This document shows, piece by piece, positions 16,897 to 26,184 of a stretch of DNA of 64,000 nucleotides; the stretch's first letter is position 1; every line of letters starts with the position of its first letter. The stretch lies in the NCBI GenBank assembly GCA_037191015.1, contig JBBCKD010000015.1, forward strand, positions 186,001 to 250,000. The letters are read 5' to 3'. Under the pieces are notes generated by a model. It ran no database searches and was not told the DNA's origin. It saw nothing but the letters and a program-made list of their open reading frames with translations. Source of the stretch: Ravibacter sp037191015 (GTDB taxonomy: Bacteria; Bacteroidota; Bacteroidia; Cytophagales; Spirosomataceae). The translations under genes and the position numbers were made by a program.

Positions 16897-17313
16897 TCAA
16901 TCGGCCCTGGTTAATTTTGCCGTTCTACCCAGTAGTGGGGTTCCTACATAGCCTCTGATATCAAGTTCTTTGTCGCTTACGACCGTTATTCTGGAAGAGT
17001 AGGTTTTCCCTGATTCGGGGTCATATATTTTGCCGTCTGTCCAGGTGGTATGATCTTTAGCTACAAATCCGGTAAGGTTGACGATGCCTAATATCTGGCG
17101 GTCCCGAAGTTTGGCATCCGGGTTTTTAGTATCTTTTTTGCTGGTTTCAGTAAGCCAGACTACCTTTCCGAACAGCTTCGAATCCTTCATGAAAAACTGG
17201 ATGCGGCCGGTCCGGGCCTCGTTATACCAGGTGCCTGAAGTGATGTCTCTCTGTGCAGGGAGTGCAGAGCAAAATAGTAGATTGAGTAAGATAGCAGCTC
17301 TGATAAATATCAT
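16897..17313 (-). CDS. DUF2147 exported protein
   Basis: 138 residues from the ATG at 17313. A signal peptide covers about 1-21 (ending FCSALPAQ). The DUF2147 pattern follows: SGTWYNEARTGRIQFFMKDSKLFGKVVW, the long turn NPDAKLRDRQILGI and IYDPESGKTYSSRITV, ending ELDIRGYVGTPLLGRTAKL. An upstream in-frame ATG at 17361 lies inside a large palindrome and precedes the signal peptide, so it is rejected. The family is periplasmic, beta-rich and of unknown function. It is the first gene of the operon facing the TetR gene, so it is probably under the palindromic operator. Confidence 0.82.
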   Translation of the reverse strand: MIFIRAAILLNLLFCSALPAQRDITSGTWYNEARTGRIQFFMKDSKLFGKVVWLTETSKKDTKNPDAKLRDRQILGIVNLTGFVAKDHTTWTDGKIYDPESGKTYSSRITVVSDKELDIRGYVGTPLLGRTAKLTRAD

Positions 17314-17328
17314 ACGGAAAAAGAATCG

Positions 17329-17392
17329 ATCTTCATTAACTTGCAGATAAAAATGACACATCTGTCATTTTTATCTGCAAGTTAATGAAGAT
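17329..17392. promoter_or_regulatory. Perfect 30-bp-arm palindrome between DUF2147 and TetR genes, candidate TetR operator
   Basis: Positions 17329-17358 and 17363-17392 are exact reverse complements around the 4-nt centre CATC. The centre reads TGACA-CATC-TGTCA flanked by A and T runs, which looks like a TetR-family operator core. The element lies 15 bp from the DUF2147 start and 40 bp from the TetR start, within the only promoter space for both divergent genes. Operators normally have 10-15 bp of imperfect symmetry, so perfect 30-bp arms are unusual. Binding by the adjacent TetR is inferred. Confidence 0.75.
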
Positions 17393-17432
17393 GAACTAAA
17401 ATATGCTTTTATTTTTTTGCTTTTAGTATCGA

Positions 17433-18050
17433 ATGAAACCTGGCAAAGACAGTAGCGGCCTTCCGGGGCGGCGGGAACAGAAAAAAAGGGAGAACCGCAA
17501 ACTCATTATCAGGGCTGCTGAGGAGCTTTTTATAGAAAAAGGGGTAGAGCAGACCACGGTAGCGGATATCATCGAGCGGTCGGGGCTGGCAAGAGGGACC
17601 TTTTACAATTATTTCGAAAAAAAGGAGGATATCTGGCGCTATCTTCTGATGAAAGTATTCCAGAAGAGCAACGAAATGATAACTGCCAACGCGGGAATGG
17701 CGGCCGGCAGAGATGAATTTATGTATACTTCATTTTTGTCTTTTCTTAGGGTGATCATGACGAATGAAACTACTACTGCCCTGATAGTCCGTAACCAGGT
17801 GGCGCTCCGGTCAGCATTATTCAGCGGGGCCGACGCATTTACCGTGACGGGGATCCTGGAGCAAAACCTGAGAGCCAGCGGTTATTTCGGGCATCTCGAC
17901 GACCGGGAGATGAAATTTCTTGGATTTTCTGCGATCGGCGCCGGCCTGGAAATAGTGGTGCAGACCTATATCCAGAAGATACCGGCCACTCCCGAATCGC
18001 TGGCAGCCTTTCTGTCTTCGTTGTTTCTCGACGGTATAAGAGCCGGCTAA
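17433..18050 (+). CDS. TetR/AcrR family transcriptional regulator
   Basis: 205 residues. The N-terminal basic stretch (RREQKKRENRKL) leads into the TetR DNA-binding domain, with helix-turn-helix TTVADIIERSGLARGTFYNYF at about 41-61 followed by KKEDIWRYLL. The C-terminal ligand and dimer domain is helical, with no recognisable ligand signature. It is divergent from the DUF2147/SDR/thioesterase-ACBP/DUF4442 operon, with the perfect palindrome between them. It is therefore the probable repressor of both transcripts. An acyl-CoA or fatty acid ligand is suggested only by the operon content. Confidence 0.9.
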   Translation: MKPGKDSSGLPGRREQKKRENRKLIIRAAEELFIEKGVEQTTVADIIERSGLARGTFYNYFEKKEDIWRYLLMKVFQKSNEMITANAGMAAGRDEFMYTSFLSFLRVIMTNETTTALIVRNQVALRSALFSGADAFTVTGILEQNLRASGYFGHLDDREMKFLGFSAIGAGLEIVVQTYIQKIPATPESLAAFLSSLFLDGIRAG

Positions 18051-18060
18051 AGCCGGCCGG

Positions 18061-20520
18061 CTATTCTTTATAGAACACCCTTTTTACCCGCTCCCCTATA
18101 TTGGTGAACAATTCGTAAGGTATAGTGCCTATCGCTTCCGCCAACTGCCATATGGGAAGCCCTTCTCCCATTACGATTACAGTGTCGCCTTCTTTGGCCT
18201 TAGACCCGGTGATATCGATCATCGTCATATCCATGCAGATATTGCCGACGGTCGGACATTGAATGCCGTTGACCACAACCTGTCCGTTGCCGTTGCCAAA
18301 TCTCCTGTCATACCCGTCGGCATACCCGAGGGAGATGGTCGCGATCACGGAAGGAGTATCCAGAACACCTTTCCGGCCGTAGCCGATCGTTTCGCCCGCA
18401 GATACGTGCTTGATCTGGGAAATAGTCGCTTTCAGCGTACCGACAGTCTGGAGCATAGGCTGCTTCCGGCGGGTAGCCTCGACCCCGTACAGGCCGATCC
18501 CGAGGCGCACCATATCCATTTTATATTCGGGAAACCTGACGATACCTGCAGAATTGAGAATATGTTTCAAAACCGGGCGGCCGATAGCTGCTTCCAGGAA
18601 ACCGGTGCCTTTTCTGAACCTTTCATACTGCAAATGTGAAAAAGGGTTGTGTTCTCCTTCGTCCGCACCTACCAGGTGGGAGAATATGCTCGCCACCCGG
18701 AGGGACGGATTTTCGGGAATAATTTCCTTCAGCCATTCGTAGTCGTCTTCCGTAAAGCCAAGGCGGTGCATACCCGTATCGAGCTTCAGGTGTATAGCCG
18801 GAATTTCCGTTGTTTCGGGCATCCGGTTGATATAGCCGAGCCATTCCAGCATGGATCTCCGGCTGAAGATCTCCGGCTCGAGGTTATAGCGCAGCAGCGA
18901 ATCGTAGGTGTTGGGCATGGCGTTCATCACCATGAGGGGCAGGCCGATGCCGCTCTGGCGTAACGCGATTCCTTCGTCAGGATAGGCTACGCCGAGGTAA
19001 TCCACGCGGTTGAACTGTAGTATGGAAGCTACTTCCGCGCTGCCGGACCCGTAGGCGAAGGCTTTTACCATCGCCATTATTTTAGTGTCGTTCCCGATCA
19101 GGCCTTTGTAGAAATTAAGGTTGTGGGTAATTGCATCGAGATTGATTTCCAAAACGGTATTATGCGTTTTTTGCTGCAGCCTGTTGACGATATGCTCAAA
19201 GGAAAAGGACCTGGCCCCTTTTATCAGCACGACGCTGCTGGCAAGGCTCGAAAGAATGTGCCGGTCAAGAAATTCCTGCGTATTGGCATAATAAAATGAT
19301 TTTTCTACGGGAATAGCGCTGCGGTTTCTGCTGATGTCGGGGCCGATCCCGATAAAGGTATCGATGCCGGCGGCGGCAAGCAGTTGCCCGATGGCGGGAA
19401 AGAGCTTTTCGGCCTCAAGGCCCGATTGGAGCATATCGGAAAGAATAACCGCCTTGTTGGGCCGCTGATGCTGACGGCTGAGAAAATTGAGGGCCATGGC
19501 AAGTCCCTGCAAATCGTTGTTGTAGGTATCGTCGACCAGGTAGGTCTGGAAAATCCCTTCTTTCAGCTCCAGCCGCATGGAAACCGGCCGCAATTTTTCG
19601 AGCTGGTTTTGTATGTAGCCCGGAAGCACGTTCAGCTCCAGCATGCATATGATACAATGCGTGATGTTTTCGAGCGACGCCTCATCGGTAAAAGGCACGG
19701 TAAAAGATTGGTTCCCGTACAGGCCCGAAAGCCGGATGCCGGAGACGGTTTCTCCAGGCAGGAACTGTACGCCGACGGAAGCGTCTGTGCCGGTCGACCA
19801 CGAAATGAGCCCGATACCGGGATTTACCGGTTTGAGCAGGAGCTCGATTTCGGAAGAAAGCTCTTTGTAATCGCTTCTGAAAATAAGCTTCTCCGACCTG
19901 GTGAAGAGCTTTAGTTTTTCAGATACCTTTTGCTTCCTGCTCCTGAATCCTTCGTCATGCGCAGTTCCGACATTGGTGAAGATCCCGATACGGGGATCAA
20001 TAATCGTCTGAAGGACCGGCATCTCGAACGGAAGGGAAATGCCGGCTTCAAATATCCCCAGGTTGTTTTCCGGGCGTATATTCCAGACGGAAAGAGGGAC
20101 CCCGATCCGTGAATTGTAGCTTTTGGGGCTGGTTACCACGTTTCTTGCCTGCGAAAGCATCTGGGCAAGCCATTCCTTTACCACCGTTTTCCCGTTGCTG
20201 CCCGTGATGCCGATCACGGGCAGGTCGAAGCGCTGCCGGTGCTGCTTTGCCAATTCCTGCAAAGCTTCGACGGTATCGGGTACTTCGTAGCAATTCGCGC
20301 CGGGTAAAGAAGCCAGTTCCTCCCTGAACCCTGCAGAAAGCGCGTCGGACTGTACGACAAAATCCCGGACTCCCTTCCGGTAGAGTTCGGTTATGAACCT
20401 GTGCCCGTCATGACGTTCTCCTTTTATAGCGAAGAACAGCGTATTTTGTGGAACGCTTAGCTGCCGGCTGTCGGTAAGTAATCGCTTGTCGGGAGAATAA
20501 GGGATTTGGTGGATAAACAT
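18061..20520 (-). CDS. murF-alr: Bifunctional UDP-MurNAc-tripeptide:D-Ala-D-Ala ligase / alanine racemase
   Basis: 819 residues from the ATG at 20520; a TTG 30 bp upstream is the only earlier in-frame start. The N-terminal half is MurF: the LLTDSRQL beginning, the ATP-binding loop GITGSNGKT at about 104-112, and the LVDDTYNND motif. The C-terminal half is a fold-type III alanine racemase: the PLP lysine is Lys486 in MAMVKAFAYGSG, with LKLDTGMHRLGF and SLGYADGYDRRFG. This fusion is a Bacteroidota hallmark. It both makes D-alanine and attaches D-Ala-D-Ala to the peptidoglycan precursor. The MurF N-terminus begins closer to the TDSR motif than is usual, so a slightly trimmed first strand is possible. 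Confidence 0.95.
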   Translation of the reverse strand: MFIHQIPYSPDKRLLTDSRQLSVPQNTLFFAIKGERHDGHRFITELYRKGVRDFVVQSDALSAGFREELASLPGANCYEVPDTVEALQELAKQHRQRFDLPVIGITGSNGKTVVKEWLAQMLSQARNVVTSPKSYNSRIGVPLSVWNIRPENNLGIFEAGISLPFEMPVLQTIIDPRIGIFTNVGTAHDEGFRSRKQKVSEKLKLFTRSEKLIFRSDYKELSSEIELLLKPVNPGIGLISWSTGTDASVGVQFLPGETVSGIRLSGLYGNQSFTVPFTDEASLENITHCIICMLELNVLPGYIQNQLEKLRPVSMRLELKEGIFQTYLVDDTYNNDLQGLAMALNFLSRQHQRPNKAVILSDMLQSGLEAEKLFPAIGQLLAAAGIDTFIGIGPDISRNRSAIPVEKSFYYANTQEFLDRHILSSLASSVVLIKGARSFSFEHIVNRLQQKTHNTVLEINLDAITHNLNFYKGLIGNDTKIMAMVKAFAYGSGSAEVASILQFNRVDYLGVAYPDEGIALRQSGIGLPLMVMNAMPNTYDSLLRYNLEPEIFSRRSMLEWLGYINRMPETTEIPAIHLKLDTGMHRLGFTEDDYEWLKEIIPENPSLRVASIFSHLVGADEGEHNPFSHLQYERFRKGTGFLEAAIGRPVLKHILNSAGIVRFPEYKMDMVRLGIGLYGVEATRRKQPMLQTVGTLKATISQIKHVSAGETIGYGRKGVLDTPSVIATISLGYADGYDRRFGNGNGQVVVNGIQCPTVGNICMDMTMIDITGSKAKEGDTVIVMGEGLPIWQLAEAIGTIPYELFTNIGERVKRVFYKE

Positions 20521-20665
20521 GAAGGCTTTTAACTTGTTGAAATGAGACAAAATGTCTTGTTTTTGCTGGTTATTTTCCTTGTAGATGACAATATTTCAGT
20601 GGAGTCCGGTAAGGTACATTCTTTGTTGAAAACCAGTATGCAAACTTAACCATAATTCGGAAGCT

Positions 20666-23278
20666 ATGAATTTTAATCAATATACAGTAAAAGCCCAGGA
20701 GATCATACAGGAGGCCGCCCAGATAGCGCAGGGGAATAACCAGCAGGCTATTGAGACCGGTCACGTCCTGAGGGCTATTTTAGAAGGAGATCTCAATACA
20801 TCCCAGTTCCTCCTCGAAAAAATGGGTGTAAACCCGGGCCTGCTGAAGGCGCGGTTAGAGAGCATTGTGAACGGTTATCCCCAGGTGCACGGATCGCAGC
20901 AGGTATATGTAAGCAATGACCTTGCAGCGGCATTTTCGAAGGCACAGAGTCATCTGAAAGACTTCGGCGACGAGTTTGTCAGCGTGGAGCTGGTGCTGCT
21001 CGGGATACTGGCAGGAAAAGACAGTGTGGCGAAGCTCCTCCAGGAGCTGGGCGCTACCGAGAAATCATTAAAAGAAGCTATTAAAGAACTAAGAGGAAAA
21101 AATAATCCGGTGAAAGATCAAAATGCAGAAGCCAAGTACCGTTCCCTGGAGCGTTACAGCAAAAACCTGAATGAACTGGCCAAAGCGGGGAAAATAGACC
21201 CGGTAATAGGCCGCGACGACGAGATCCGCCGTGTCTTACAGATTTTGAGCCGCAGGACCAAAAATAACCCGATTTTGCTAGGTGAGCCCGGTGTGGGTAA
21301 GACCGCTATCGTGGAAGGGCTTGCGCAGCGTATTATCCAGGGAGACGTGCCTGAAAACCTGAAAACAAAAATCATTGTTTCCCTCGATATGGGCCTGCTG
21401 ATAGCGGGAGCTAAATACAAAGGGGAGTTCGAAGAGCGGCTCAAGGCCGTGATCAAGGAGGTGACCGATTCGGAAGGAGAAATTATCCTGTTTATCGACG
21501 AGATTCATACCCTGATCGGGGCCGGCGGGGGAGGCGAAAGCGCAATGGATGCCGCTAACCTTCTGAAGCCTGCCCTGGCCCGTGGCGAGCTGCACGCGAT
21601 AGGCGCTACCACGACCAAGGAATACCAGAAATACATAGAAAAGGATAAAGCGCTGGAAAGGCGTTTCCAGGCAGTAATGGTAGATGAGCCGTCTGTCGCG
21701 GACGCCATCAGCATTCTCAGGGGGATCAAGGACAAATACGAGCTTCATCACGGTGTAAGGATACAGGACGACGCTGTGATTGCCGCCGTAGAGCTGTCGA
21801 ACCGCTACATTACCGATCGCTTCCTGCCTGATAAAGCGATAGACCTGATCGACGAATCCGCTTCGAAGCTGAGGCTTGAAATGGATAGCATGCCGGAGGA
21901 GCTCGATGAGCTGAATCGCCGGATCATGCAGCTCGAAATAGAAAGGGAGGCGATCAGGAGGGAAAATAACAAAGACAAGGAAACGGTGCTCAACAAGGAG
22001 CTGGCCGACCTCGGAGAGAAACGCAATGCGCTTAAAGCCCAATGGGAAAAAGAGAAAGGCGTCGTCAACGAGATCCGTACGATCAAGGAAAACCTCGATC
22101 ACCTGAAATTTGAAGCGGAGAATGCGGAACGCAGCGGAGACTTCGGTAAAGTGGCCGAGATCAGGTACGGGCGCATTCCCGAGCTGCAGAAAAAACTGGA
22201 AGAGCTTCAGCAGGCACAAGGTGAACGCAGCCTCCTGCAGGAAGAAATTACCGCAGAGGATATTGCGGAGGTGGTTGCGAAATGGACGGGGATCCCGGTC
22301 AGCAAGATGCTGCAAAGCGAGCGTGAAAAGCTGCTTCAACTGGAAGATGTGCTTGGAAAACGCGTAGCAGGGCAGCTCGAAGCGATAGGAGCGGTAGCCG
22401 ACGCCGTACGCAGAAGCCGGGCCGGCTTACAGGATCCCAAACGCCCGATAGGCAGCTTCCTCTTCCTCGGCCCGACAGGTGTCGGTAAGACAGAGCTTGC
22501 CAAAACGCTGGCGTCCTATCTTTTTAACGATGAAAACGCGATGGTGCGCATCGATATGAGCGAGTACCAGGAGCGGCATTCGGTCAGCCGCCTGGTGGGA
22601 CCGCCTCCCGGCTATGTAGGCTATGAGGAAGGCGGGCAGCTTACCGAAGCCGTAAGGAGGAAGCCATACAGCGTAGTATTGCTCGACGAGATCGAAAAAG
22701 CGCACCCTGACGTATGGAACACGATGCTGCAGGTGCTGGACGAGGGGCGGCTGACCGACAATAAGGGCCGTGTGGCAAACTTTAAAAACACCATCATCAT
22801 CATGACTTCCAATATCGGCAGTCATATCATCCAGGAGAAGTTTGCCGAAGACGAAGGCTGGAACCATACCCTGATCCTGGAGGAGACAAAAGAAGCCGTT
22901 TTGGAGCTGCTGAAAGCATCGGTGAGACCGGAGTTCCTGAACCGTATCGACGAGATCGTTCTTTTCGAGCCGCTGACCAGGGATAATATCCGCCAGATCG
23001 TGGATATTCAGTTCAAGGCGATACAGAAGCTGCTGGGCGAGCAGGGAATTGTGCTGGAAGCATCGGACGAAGTGCTGGATAAGCTGGGTGAGGAAGGTTT
23101 CGATCCTGCTTTCGGAGCAAGACCGCTGAAGAGAGTCATACAACGCAGGGTGCTGAATGAGCTTTCCAAAGGGGTATTGTCCGGTGAAGTTTCCAAAGAT
23201 ACGGTGATCATGATGACACTCAGCCCCGACGGTATCATCCGGTTTGAAAATGTTTCGCCCGGGCATATGGAAGTTTAA
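20666..23278 (+). CDS. clpB: ATP-dependent disaggregase ClpB
   Basis: 870-residue Hsp100 chaperone that works with DnaK to rescue aggregated proteins. Two Clp-N repeats occupy about 1-145. AAA-1 has Walker A GEPGVGKT at 206-213 and Walker B LFIDEIHTLIGAG. The coiled-coil middle domain spans about 400-525 (IMQLEIEREAIRRENNK and following). AAA-2 has Walker A GPTGVGKT at 602-609 and VVLLDEIEKAHPD. The middle domain separates ClpB from ClpA/ClpC, and there is no ClpP-binding IGF loop signature. It is divergent from murF-alr. No CIRCE or other heat-shock operator was identified in the 145-bp upstream gap. Confidence 0.97.
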   Translation: MNFNQYTVKAQEIIQEAAQIAQGNNQQAIETGHVLRAILEGDLNTSQFLLEKMGVNPGLLKARLESIVNGYPQVHGSQQVYVSNDLAAAFSKAQSHLKDFGDEFVSVELVLLGILAGKDSVAKLLQELGATEKSLKEAIKELRGKNNPVKDQNAEAKYRSLERYSKNLNELAKAGKIDPVIGRDDEIRRVLQILSRRTKNNPILLGEPGVGKTAIVEGLAQRIIQGDVPENLKTKIIVSLDMGLLIAGAKYKGEFEERLKAVIKEVTDSEGEIILFIDEIHTLIGAGGGGESAMDAANLLKPALARGELHAIGATTTKEYQKYIEKDKALERRFQAVMVDEPSVADAISILRGIKDKYELHHGVRIQDDAVIAAVELSNRYITDRFLPDKAIDLIDESASKLRLEMDSMPEELDELNRRIMQLEIEREAIRRENNKDKETVLNKELADLGEKRNALKAQWEKEKGVVNEIRTIKENLDHLKFEAENAERSGDFGKVAEIRYGRIPELQKKLEELQQAQGERSLLQEEITAEDIAEVVAKWTGIPVSKMLQSEREKLLQLEDVLGKRVAGQLEAIGAVADAVRRSRAGLQDPKRPIGSFLFLGPTGVGKTELAKTLASYLFNDENAMVRIDMSEYQERHSVSRLVGPPPGYVGYEEGGQLTEAVRRKPYSVVLLDEIEKAHPDVWNTMLQVLDEGRLTDNKGRVANFKNTIIIMTSNIGSHIIQEKFAEDEGWNHTLILEETKEAVLELLKASVRPEFLNRIDEIVLFEPLTRDNIRQIVDIQFKAIQKLLGEQGIVLEASDEVLDKLGEEGFDPAFGARPLKRVIQRRVLNELSKGVLSGEVSKDTVIMMTLSPDGIIRFENVSPGHMEV

Positions 23279-23331
23279 ATAGATCTAAAATTCGTAAATT
23301 GCCGACTTCATTTTCATCAACCTTTCGCAGT

Positions 23332-25446
23332 ATGTATCTAAACAGGTTTTTCCCCGTTGCTTTATCTATGAGTATTGCTTTTATGGGCTGCGACAATTCA
23401 GAGAAAACTGATTCGTCCAACCCGTTTCTGAAGTCCTACCAGACGCCGTTCGAGGTGCCGCCCTTCGACCAGATCAGGTTCGAGCATTATAAACCGGCTT
23501 ATGAAGAGGCGCTGATTCAGCACAATAAGGAAATTGATGTCATAGCCGACAGCCCGGAATCGCCTACTTTCGAAAATACGATAGTAGCGTACGATAATTC
23601 AGGGCTTCTGCTGAACCAGGTTTCGGCGGTTTTTAACAACCTGAATTCTGCCCATACCAACGACAGTATACAGGCGCTTGCCAAAGAGATGGCGCCCCGG
23701 CTATCGGCTCACCGCGATAACATCAGCCTGAATCCCAAGCTCTTTGCCAGGGTTAAGGCGGTATGGGACGCCCGCGAAGGGGCAGGCCTGAATGAAGAGC
23801 AGGAGCGCCTGCTGGAAATAAGCTACAAAAATTTTGTCAGGAGCGGGGCTAACCTGAGCGATGCCGATAAGGAAAAGCTGAAGGGCATCAATGCGGAGCT
23901 GTCGGTGCTGACCCTGGAGTTCGGCCAGAACCTGCTGGCTGAAACGAATGCGTTCGAGCTGGTCGTAGAAGATGAGGCCGACCTGGCGGGCCTGTCGCCC
24001 GGGTTGATAGCGGCTGCGGCCGAGACAGCCAAAGCGAAGGGGAAAGAAGGAAAGTGGATATTTACTTTGTCCAATCCCAGCGTGATGCCTTTCCTGCAGT
24101 TTGCTGATAACCGGGAGCTCAGGAAGAAGATCTGGGAAGCGTATAAGGACAGGGGAGACAACGGAAATGACAAGGACAATAAATCCATACTGGTTAAGAT
24201 CGCAAACCTTCGCCTGGAAAAGGCGAAGCTGCTCGGGTACCCTACTCATGCCGCTTATGTGCTGGAGGAAGCTATGGCCGAAAACCCGGAGAATGTCTAC
24301 AAGCTGCTGAATGACTTATGGAAGCCGGCTTTGAGCAAATCAAAGGTGGAGTCGGCCGATATAGCAAAGGAGATAGCGGCTTCGGGAGCAGGCTTTAAGC
24401 CGGAACCTTATGACTGGAGATATTACACCGAAAAGATCCGCCAGAAGCGATATGCTATCAACGAAGAGGAAGTCAAGCCTTACTTCAGCCTGGAAAGGGT
24501 ACGGGAAGGAGCATTTGATGTAGCTAACAAGCTTTACGGCCTGACATTCAAAAGATTGAGTAATGTGCCCGTATACCATGAAGAAGTGGAAGTATACGAG
24601 GTGCTGGACAAAGACGGCTCTCATCTGGGCGTTTTGTATACAGACTTTTTTCCGCGTCCTTCCAAAAGAGGAGGAGCCTGGATGACGTCCTATCGTCCGC
24701 AATCGACCAAAGACGGCAAGCGGTATGCGCCTGTGATTTCCATTGTCTGTAACTTTACAAAGCCCGTGGGCGACAAGCCGTCGCTCCTTACTTTTGATGA
24801 GGCGTCGACTTTGTTCCACGAATTCGGGCATGCGTTGCACGGCCTGCTTTCTGACGTAACTTACAGGGGATTAGCCGGGACAAACGTCTCGCGTGACTTT
24901 GTCGAGCTTCCCTCGCAGGTGATGGAAAACTGGGCGGCAGACCCGGAAGTGCTGAAAACATACGCCAGGCACTACCAGACCGGCGAAGCGATACCCGATG
25001 AGCTGATCAGCAAGCTGGATAAAGCCGGCACATTCGACCAGGGATTTGCGACGGTAGAATACCTGGCGGCTTCGTTCCTCGATATGGACTATCATACGCA
25101 GACACAACCCGTTACGGTGGGCGCCAATGAATTTGAAGCTGCTTCGATGAAGAAGATCGGGCTGATAGACGAAATTATCCCACGGTACAGGAGTACTTAC
25201 TTTCAGCACATTTTTTCAGGGGGCTATTCTGCCGGGTATTACAGCTATATCTGGGCCGGAGTTCTTGATACCGATGCATTTGCAGCGTTCAGGGAAAAAT
25301 CATTGTTCGATCAGCCTACCGCCGCTTCTTTCAGGAAGAACATCCTGGAACGGGGCAACACGGGCAAGCCGGCAGAGCTTTATCGCCTTTTCAGAGGAGC
25401 CGATCCTGATCCGGCGCACCTGATGAAAAAGAGAGGGTTGAACTAG
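23332..25446 (+). CDS. M3 family metallopeptidase (Dcp/oligopeptidase A type), lipoprotein
   Basis: 704 residues from the ATG at 23332, chosen because it begins a lipoprotein signal (MYLNRFFPVALSMSIAFMGC); an upstream start would prepend 11 residues. The zinc site is HEFGH at about 496-500 (TLFHEFGHALHGLL), and the downstream Glu ligand lies in DFVELPSQVMENW. The tail GGYSAGYYSYIWA is typical of the Dcp subgroup. It cleaves short peptides, probably as a dipeptidyl carboxypeptidase in the periplasm, given the lipid anchor. It follows clpB by 53 bp and is convergent with the Uma2 gene across a hairpin. Confidence 0.92.
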   Translation: MYLNRFFPVALSMSIAFMGCDNSEKTDSSNPFLKSYQTPFEVPPFDQIRFEHYKPAYEEALIQHNKEIDVIADSPESPTFENTIVAYDNSGLLLNQVSAVFNNLNSAHTNDSIQALAKEMAPRLSAHRDNISLNPKLFARVKAVWDAREGAGLNEEQERLLEISYKNFVRSGANLSDADKEKLKGINAELSVLTLEFGQNLLAETNAFELVVEDEADLAGLSPGLIAAAAETAKAKGKEGKWIFTLSNPSVMPFLQFADNRELRKKIWEAYKDRGDNGNDKDNKSILVKIANLRLEKAKLLGYPTHAAYVLEEAMAENPENVYKLLNDLWKPALSKSKVESADIAKEIAASGAGFKPEPYDWRYYTEKIRQKRYAINEEEVKPYFSLERVREGAFDVANKLYGLTFKRLSNVPVYHEEVEVYEVLDKDGSHLGVLYTDFFPRPSKRGGAWMTSYRPQSTKDGKRYAPVISIVCNFTKPVGDKPSLLTFDEASTLFHEFGHALHGLLSDVTYRGLAGTNVSRDFVELPSQVMENWAADPEVLKTYARHYQTGEAIPDELISKLDKAGTFDQGFATVEYLAASFLDMDYHTQTQPVTVGANEFEAASMKKIGLIDEIIPRYRSTYFQHIFSGGYSAGYYSYIWAGVLDTDAFAAFREKSLFDQPTAASFRKNILERGNTGKPAELYRLFRGADPDPAHLMKKRGLN

Positions 25447-25458
25447 GGCCGGCGGTAT

Positions 25459-25500
25459 TCAAAAAAGCACGACTGCACTGAAGTAGCCGGGCTTTTTTGA
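25459..25500. terminator. Bidirectional terminator-like hairpin
   Basis: TCAAAAAAGC (25459-25468) and GCTTTTTTGA (25491-25500) are exact reverse complements, with partly complementary sequence between them. The T-run on one side and the A-run on the other allow termination in both directions. It sits between the convergent M3 peptidase and Uma2 genes. Confidence 0.7.
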
Positions 25501-25521
25501 TATGGAGTAAATATTCCGGTT

Positions 25522-26091
25522 TCACCATCCGGGGTCTACCTCCAGCCCGGGCATTACATCTTCACCCGAAAGTATTGATTTCTCCCCTTCCTTAGTATCG
25601 GTGGTGCCGTCAGCACGGTAGATATATGCCTTTTTATTTGCCCTGTCGATCAGCCAGCCCAGCCGTGCACCGTTTTCCCGGTATTCCTCCATCTTTTCCT
25701 GCAATTCTTTCAGGCTGTCGCTTTCCGACCGGACTTCGATTACAAAGTCGGGTGTAATGGGGGCAAACCGGCTGCGTTCTTCCTGCGAAAGACGTTCCCA
25801 TCTATCTTTTACAATCCAGGATACGTCGGGCGATCTGACCGCTCCGTCGGGAAGCATAAAACCGGTTGACGAATCGAATACATAACCGGCACCGGTTTTC
25901 CGGTTCCAGTACCATATTTGTCCGTTAAGATCGGCATTATAAGAGCCGGTATCGGATCCCGTAGGCGCCATAACTACAATATTTCCGTGTTTGTCTCTTT
26001 CCAGGTTCAACTGTGAATTAGCCCGGCAGAGATCAAAAAACATTTCGTCTGTAAGTCCCGCTACGGTTCTTATTTTTAATGGAAGTTCCAT
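25522..26091 (-). CDS. Uma2 family endonuclease-like protein (DUF820)
   Basis: 189 residues with the PD-(D/E)xK-like core: SPDVSW with Asp89, then PDFVIEVRSESD with Asp115/Glu119, followed by LQEKMEEYRENGARLGWLID. The N-terminal TDEMFFDLCRANSQLNLERD is also typical. Uma2 proteins are often numerous in cyanobacteria and some Bacteroidota; their biological role is not settled. It stands alone between a terminator hairpin and a DMT transporter gene, with no toxin, methylase or transposase partner. Nuclease activity is inferred from fold and residues only. Confidence 0.82.
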   Translation of the reverse strand: MELPLKIRTVAGLTDEMFFDLCRANSQLNLERDKHGNIVVMAPTGSDTGSYNADLNGQIWYWNRKTGAGYVFDSSTGFMLPDGAVRSPDVSWIVKDRWERLSQEERSRFAPITPDFVIEVRSESDSLKELQEKMEEYRENGARLGWLIDRANKKAYIYRADGTTDTKEGEKSILSGEDVMPGLEVDPGW

Positions 26092-26184
26092 AGGTACGTG
26101 ATATTGATACCTTAAATTTAAGCAGAAAAAGTGATAAAAGCGATTTGTTCTGGCATGCGGAAAGCCGATAACGACCCTCCTGTA

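Noticed and set aside
17314..17361. Upstream start for DUF2147
   Set aside because: It lies within the palindrome and puts 16 polar residues before the signal peptide.
25522..26091. Uma2 protein as a toxin-antitoxin or restriction system
   Set aside because: No partner antitoxin, methylase or specificity gene lies next to it.
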